From Flaviaestuariibacter flavus (GTDB taxonomy: Bacteria; Bacteroidota; Bacteroidia; Chitinophagales; Chitinophagaceae), in NCBI RefSeq assembly GCF_004337505.1, contig NZ_SJZI01000042.1, positions 124,001 through 188,000 of the forward strand: DNA of 64,000 nucleotides, given 5' to 3'. The position numbers were made by a program, and so were the translations under genes. Positions 60,808 to 64,000 of this stretch are shown piece by piece. A model generated the notes under the pieces. The model saw only the letters and a list, made by a program, of their open reading frames with translations. It made no database searches and was not told the DNA's origin. Numbering within the stretch: position 1 is the stretch's first letter; each line of letters starts with the position of its first letter.

Positions 60808-60971
60808 TTATTCTTTCACAAAGCGGTCACCGCAGGGCTCGATGCAGGCATAGCGCAGCTCCAGCTGCTGGCCGCTGATGCGGTAGCGCGCATCGAAATG
60901 GCCCCCGCTCGTGGTGGTAAAGCGGAGGTAGCCATCGCCTGGAGGAGCAGGGAGGCAAGAAGATGTTTCAT
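60808..60971 (-). pseudogene. Remnant of a lipocalin-like secreted protein
   Basis: Reading leftward, an ATG at 60971 opens a signal-peptide-like stretch (MKHLLASLLLQAMATSA). In another frame the C-terminal third of a lipocalin-like domain follows (DGYLRFTTTSGGHFDARYRI, then CIEPCGDRFVKE, stop at 60808). The two parts are out of frame and the middle of the domain is missing. The end aligns with the end of the intact neighbour (QLIKEARETAMDRYRKL at 61016), so this looks like a decayed tandem duplicate. Confidence 0.65.
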
Positions 60972-61015
60972 ACCTGGCTGACAGCGGCGGGGGCGCCAAC
61001 GTTGCATCGCGACGG

Positions 61016-61438
61016 TCACAACTTCCGGTAGCGGTCCATGGCCGTTTCGCGGGCTTCCTTAATGAGCTGCAGCACCTGCCCGTCGGTTTCGAAGAACACC
61101 GTGAGCGAGTCGCCATGACCGCCGAAGAGGCGGAGCTCGCGACCGGAGTTGGGCGTGTAGCGGGTATACGGAGCGAGGCTGCTGTTGCTGCTCGCGGTGA
61201 ACTCACCGCCGGCGCCAAATGTGACGCGGGTGATGTCGTCGCCGGTAACAGGCTGCCAGGTGCCGCTGCCATCGCCGGGGTCGCGGAAAGTTTCGAAGCG
61301 CTGCCAGCTGCCCACGAGGGCCGCGGGGTCTTTGATGGGTGCGGGCGCCGCTGCCGTTTCGGCCATGAGCTCGGAGCGCGAGTTCTCGCGCGAGCAGCCG
61401 ATGGTGGCCACCAGGGCCAGTAGGAGGAGTTTTCGCAT
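61016..61438 (-). CDS. Lipocalin-like lipoprotein
   Basis: The 140-residue lipoprotein (LALVATIGCSRE, Cys15) carries a small beta-barrel domain of the lipocalin-like kind common in Bacteroidota: VGSWQRFETFRDPGDGSGTWQPV, ITRVTFGAGGEFTASSN and a C-terminal strand ending AMDRYRKL. The pair of Cys near the C-terminus seen in the neighbouring remnant (CIEPCG) is lacking here. The ligand is unknown. It would sit at the inner face of the outer membrane or on the cell surface. Confidence 0.72.
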   Translation of the reverse strand: MRKLLLLALVATIGCSRENSRSELMAETAAAPAPIKDPAALVGSWQRFETFRDPGDGSGTWQPVTGDDITRVTFGAGGEFTASSNSSLAPYTRYTPNSGRELRLFGGHGDSLTVFFETDGQVLQLIKEARETAMDRYRKL

Positions 61439-61598
61439 AGGTCAGGGTTTATACCCTGTCGTTCACAAAAACGTGCCGGTTTATACCAGCTCATCGCTCG
61501 TTCCGCCGCTGCTTTTGTTGGATGGCACGGGCCGCAAAGGGGCGCATTATTTGCGGTGCTTCCGGGAGCCTTTTCCCGTCAATCCTAAACACCGAACA

Positions 61599-62612
61599 AT
61601 GCCGCGTCCCAAACGGATTTACCTCTACCCCATTGCCCAGTGCATGTTCGAGCCCGGCGCCAACGATTATATCCTGCGGGTGCGCGACTGTCTTTCCGGG
61701 CCCTTTGAAGTAGTCAACGGGCCAACGCGCCTGGGTCTGCTGGATGTACTGCGCAAGCTGCCCCGCACCGACATAGTTTACTTCAACTGGATTGACGACC
61801 TGGCCGACCGGCGCCTCGGCTACCTGCAGCTTACGCTGTTGCCGCTGATCCTGCTGTGGTGCCGGCTGCGGGGCATCCAAACGGTATGGTGCGTGCACAA
61901 CAACACCTCGCACCGCCGCAGCAACTGGTGGGCAAAGAAGGTGACCGAGCGCGTGATGGCCCGTTTTTCCGATACCATTCTTTGCCATTCGCGGAGTGCG
62001 CACCTGGCACCGCGGGTGGCCCGTATGTCGTTTTTCGATCATCCGGTGTCGCCCTGGCAGCCGGTGCCGCAGGCGGCCCAACCCGGGTGGGACCTGTTGA
62101 TCTGGGGCGCCGTCAGCCCCTATAAGGGCGTAGCTGAATTTGTGCGCCACCATGCCGCCGATCCCGTGCTGCGGCACCGCAAGGTGCTGATCGCCGGGCG
62201 CTTTTCGTCGGACGCGCTTTACCGCGAGGTGGCTGCCGCCGCGCACCCCAACATCACCCTGCGCAACGAGGTGATCAGCGAGCCGGAGCTGCGGGTGCTG
62301 ATGGGCCAATGCCGCTACGTGTTGTTTTGCTATAATTCCGCGTCGGTGCTCAGCTCGGGGGCGCTGAGTAAAACGCTATCCTGCGGAAAAACGGTCATCG
62401 GGCCCGCCATCGGGGCCTTCGAGGAGCTGGGCCGCCGCGGGCTTATTTACACCTACACGTCGCTTTCAGAACTGGGCGCACTGCTGGAGCAGCTGGGCGG
62501 GCGGCAGGTTGACGGCGGGCAATTGCGGCAGTACACGGAAGCCCACAGCTGGACGCGGTTCGGGCTCTTCCTGCACGGTCTGCTGCGGAAGCCGGAAGAA
62601 GCGGCGGCTTAG
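61599..62612 (+). CDS. Glycosyltransferase, GT-B fold (family 4-like)
   Basis: The 337-residue protein has two Rossmann-like halves: an N-terminal acceptor half with YFNWIDDLADRRLGYLQLTLLPLILLWCRLRG and VWCVHNNTSHRR, and a C-terminal donor half with LLIWGAVSPYKGVAEFVR, KVLIAGRF and a sugar-nucleotide region ISEPELRVLMGQCRYVLFCY...VLSSGALSKTLSCGKTVIGP. The last stretch corresponds to the E-x7-E region of GT4 enzymes, although the second Glu is replaced. It may act in capsule or LPS sugar assembly, but stands alone here. ATG at 61599 was chosen; its stop overlaps that of bcp by 4 nt. Confidence 0.8.
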   Translation: MPRPKRIYLYPIAQCMFEPGANDYILRVRDCLSGPFEVVNGPTRLGLLDVLRKLPRTDIVYFNWIDDLADRRLGYLQLTLLPLILLWCRLRGIQTVWCVHNNTSHRRSNWWAKKVTERVMARFSDTILCHSRSAHLAPRVARMSFFDHPVSPWQPVPQAAQPGWDLLIWGAVSPYKGVAEFVRHHAADPVLRHRKVLIAGRFSSDALYREVAAAAHPNITLRNEVISEPELRVLMGQCRYVLFCYNSASVLSSGALSKTLSCGKTVIGPAIGAFEELGRRGLIYTYTSLSELGALLEQLGGRQVDGGQLRQYTEAHSWTRFGLFLHGLLRKPEEAAA

Positions 62613-63073
62613 GCCGTATGCTTGATTATTTCCTCGGCGTGCTGCTTGTTGCGGGGACGGGTGAAGATTTTTGTGATGACGCCTTTTTCATCAATTACAA
62701 AGGTGGTGCGGTGCAGCCCGATCACCAGGTTGCCGTACATGTTCTTCTCGCCCCACACGCCGTACTTTTCAATGATGGCGCGCTTCGGATCGGCCACGAG
62801 CGGAAAGGGGAGGCCGAACTTCTGCACGAACTTCTTATGACTCGCGCTGTCGTCGGGGCTTACCCCGATCACCTGGAAGCCGTGCTGCTTCAGCAGGCCA
62901 TAATTGTCGCGCAGGTTGCAGCTCTGTACCGTGCACACCGGCGTGTCGTCGGCCGGGTAGAAATACAGTACCACTTTCTGTCCCTTGAAATCGGAGAGGG
63001 AGATCTTGTTGCCGTCCTGGTCGATGCCGGTGAAGGAAGGCGCTTTGTCGCCGGCCTGGAGATGAGTAGCCAT
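62609..63073 (-). CDS. bcp: Thioredoxin-dependent peroxiredoxin (Bcp/PrxQ)
   Basis: The 154-residue protein is a PrxQ-type peroxiredoxin: the peroxidatic Cys lies in DDTPVCTVQSCNLRD and the resolving Cys five residues later in the same helix, as in E. coli Bcp. KVVLYFYPAD, VIGVSPDDSASHKKFVQKFGLPFPLVAD and the C-terminal HRTTFVIDEKG complete the fold. It reduces peroxides in the cytoplasm using thioredoxin. ATG at 63073 is used; a TACATTTG box lies at 63122-63129. Confidence 0.95.
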   Translation of the reverse strand: MATHLQAGDKAPSFTGIDQDGNKISLSDFKGQKVVLYFYPADDTPVCTVQSCNLRDNYGLLKQHGFQVIGVSPDDSASHKKFVQKFGLPFPLVADPKRAIIEKYGVWGEKNMYGNLVIGLHRTTFVIDEKGVITKIFTRPRNKQHAEEIIKHTA

Positions 63074-63121
63074 GAGGGAATTTAATGATGTCCGATGTCG
63101 GATGTCTGATTTGGAATGCGG

Positions 63122-63129
63122 CAAATGTA
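63122..63129 (-). promoter_or_regulatory. -7 promoter box (TACATTTG) of bcp
   Basis: Exact TAnnTTTG match, 48 nt upstream of the bcp ATG. Confidence 0.4.
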
Positions 63130-63173
63130 AGCTTGCGGATGCTCATTGATCACCGGCTCTCTTGTTCTTATTA

Positions 63174-63229
63174 CCACATTACCGCATTAGCACATTAGCA
63201 CATTAGCACACTAGCACACTAGCACACTA
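63174..63229. repeat. 8-bp tandem repeat array, seven units
   Basis: Units CCACATTA, CCGCATTA, GCACATTA x2 and GCACACTA x3 follow each other without gaps. The last unit contains the stop codon of the gene to the right. The unit type is shared with the mscS promoter repeat. Confidence 0.85.
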
Positions 63230-64000
63230 TCGCGTCACCGTCCACGTCTTCACCGTCACATTCCCTGCTTCATCTTCCACCGTCGCCTTCAGCTCGTGGG
63301 TGCCTTCGGGGAAGTGCTCATCGAAACTATAGATCCAGCTTTTGCCCTTGTCGTTGGAGCAGCGGAGCCACTTTCCGTCCACCTCGAGGCGGAAGGAGCG
63401 GATGGCGTCGTAGTTGTCGCGCGGGGTGAACACCAGCGAGGCGCGGCCCCGCAGGCTTGCCGGCGGTGTGTTGACGGTGGGCGGCTCATTGTCTACCAGC
63501 AGCTGGTAGGAGCCGAACTGCCGGAAGCGGGCCATCGCCCAGCCGCCGTTCCAGCGGGTGCGCTGCACGTAGGTGCGGCTTCCATACTTGTTGCGCATCA
63601 CGGTGCGGTCGCGCTGCGCGGCGCTGAGCGTTGCCGCCGGGCGGATGCGGATCGTTACCGAGTCGTGCGCGGGGATCGATGCGCCCAAAAACGTATGCAC
63701 CGGCGAAGCCACGCCGGCCGCAAAGGCGTCCACGCTGCTCCAGTTGATGGCAACCGTATCGTACACGGTGCGCTCGGTGGTATACAGCTCGAAGTCGGGC
63801 CGCTCAAACACGTTCACGTTATTGGGCAGGAGGCGCTCACCTGCTGTTGTTTCACTGCTGCGCGCCAGCGCGGGGTCGTACTGCACGCGCAGGGTCCGCC
63901 GCGTTTTGTTGCCGTTGGCGTCCCAGGCTTCGATGGCGATATCGTGCACCGCTTCGTCGTCGAGGTGCACGGTGCCATCGCCGTTGTAAGTTTTATAGGC
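63227..64000 (-). CDS. C-terminal part of a large surface protein, probably an M23 peptidase
   Basis: The frame enters from the right edge (no start in the window) and gives 257 C-terminal residues. They show beta-sandwich segments: AVHDIAIEAWDANGNKTRRTL, FGSYQLLVDNEPPTVNTPP, then LVFTPRDNYDAIRSFRLEVDGKWLRCSNDKGKSWIYSFDEHFPEGTHELKATVEDEAGNVTVKTW. From memory this pattern is the C-terminal region of a family of roughly 550-residue M23 metallopeptidases in Chitinophagaceae; the catalytic domain would lie beyond the edge. The TAG stop is part of an 8-bp tandem repeat. Confidence 0.6.
   Translation of the reverse strand, partial: AYKTYNGDGTVHLDDEAVHDIAIEAWDANGNKTRRTLRVQYDPALARSSETTAGERLLPNNVNVFERPDFELYTTERTVYDTVAINWSSVDAFAAGVASPVHTFLGASIPAHDSVTIRIRPAATLSAAQRDRTVMRNKYGSRTYVQRTRWNGGWAMARFRQFGSYQLLVDNEPPTVNTPPASLRGRASLVFTPRDNYDAIRSFRLEVDGKWLRCSNDKGKSWIYSFDEHFPEGTHELKATVEDEAGNVTVKTWTVTR

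Noticed and set aside
60974..61494. A longer minus-strand protein read in the frame of the lipocalin-like remnant
   Set aside because: Upstream of the remnant this frame is a Ser/Pro/Arg-rich shadow of the intact lipoprotein gene.

Overview
The window is a chromosomal stretch of a G+C-rich member of the Bacteroidota, most likely family Chitinophagaceae; the genus cannot be fixed from sequence alone. The evidence is a SusC/SusD pair, a PorZ-like and a C-terminal-tagged type IX secretion protein, many lipoproteins, scarce Shine-Dalgarno sequences, and the TAnnTTTG -7 promoter box of this phylum. About 46 protein genes (two broken, two cut by the window edges) are seen. I see no rRNA, tRNA, CRISPR array, prophage or transposase.

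Layout. 1-3.5 kb: comEC (cut at the left edge), an MFS transporter and a metallo-beta-lactamase-fold hydrolase. 3.5-10.5 kb: the cell-elongation cluster, read leftward as mreB-mreC-mreD-small hypothetical-mrdA-rodA. 10.9-20.2 kb: tryptophan 2,3-dioxygenase, purD, a POT peptide transporter, a DUF1501/DUF1800 pair and an AlkB-type hydroxylase. 20.2-25.4 kb: two paralogous outer-membrane barrels, a small cytochrome c, serS, a conserved hypothetical, a cyclophilin and gcvH. 25.4-32 kb: ECF sigma/anti-sigma pair, VanZ-like protein, Hsp20, prfA, an amidohydrolase, a GNAT protein and recO. 32-45 kb: porZ, a frame-disrupted hypothetical gene, an RND/MMPL exporter, susC-susD-lipoprotein and a TlpA-like lipoprotein. 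45-64 kb: double-PDZ protein, alaS, M23 peptidase, MerR regulator, thioredoxin-like protein, T9SS-secreted beta-helix protein, MscS channel, propeller-like protein, lpxH-like, LUD protein, ftsH, rsfS, birA, a lipocalin-like lipoprotein beside a wrecked paralogue, a glycosyltransferase, bcp and a truncated surface protein at the right edge.

The genes are mostly housekeeping plus cell envelope. Envelope growth (MreBCD, PBP2, RodA, M23, LpxH), protein export (PorZ with its cargo) and nutrient uptake (SusCD, POT, MFS) stand out. Most units are one to three genes long and end in clear hairpin terminators.

The unusual content is between the genes. There are at least six families of palindromic or tandem intergenic repeats, including two tandem arrays of 42-43 bp units with internal dyads, a palindromic element present four times, and an 8-bp repeat that forms part of the mscS promoter. 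An AT-rich island with an orphan leftward terminator and a sigma-54-like promoter is a candidate small-RNA locus. Many starts lie only 3-6 nt after a TAnnTTTG box, which suggests leaderless or nearly leaderless mRNAs.
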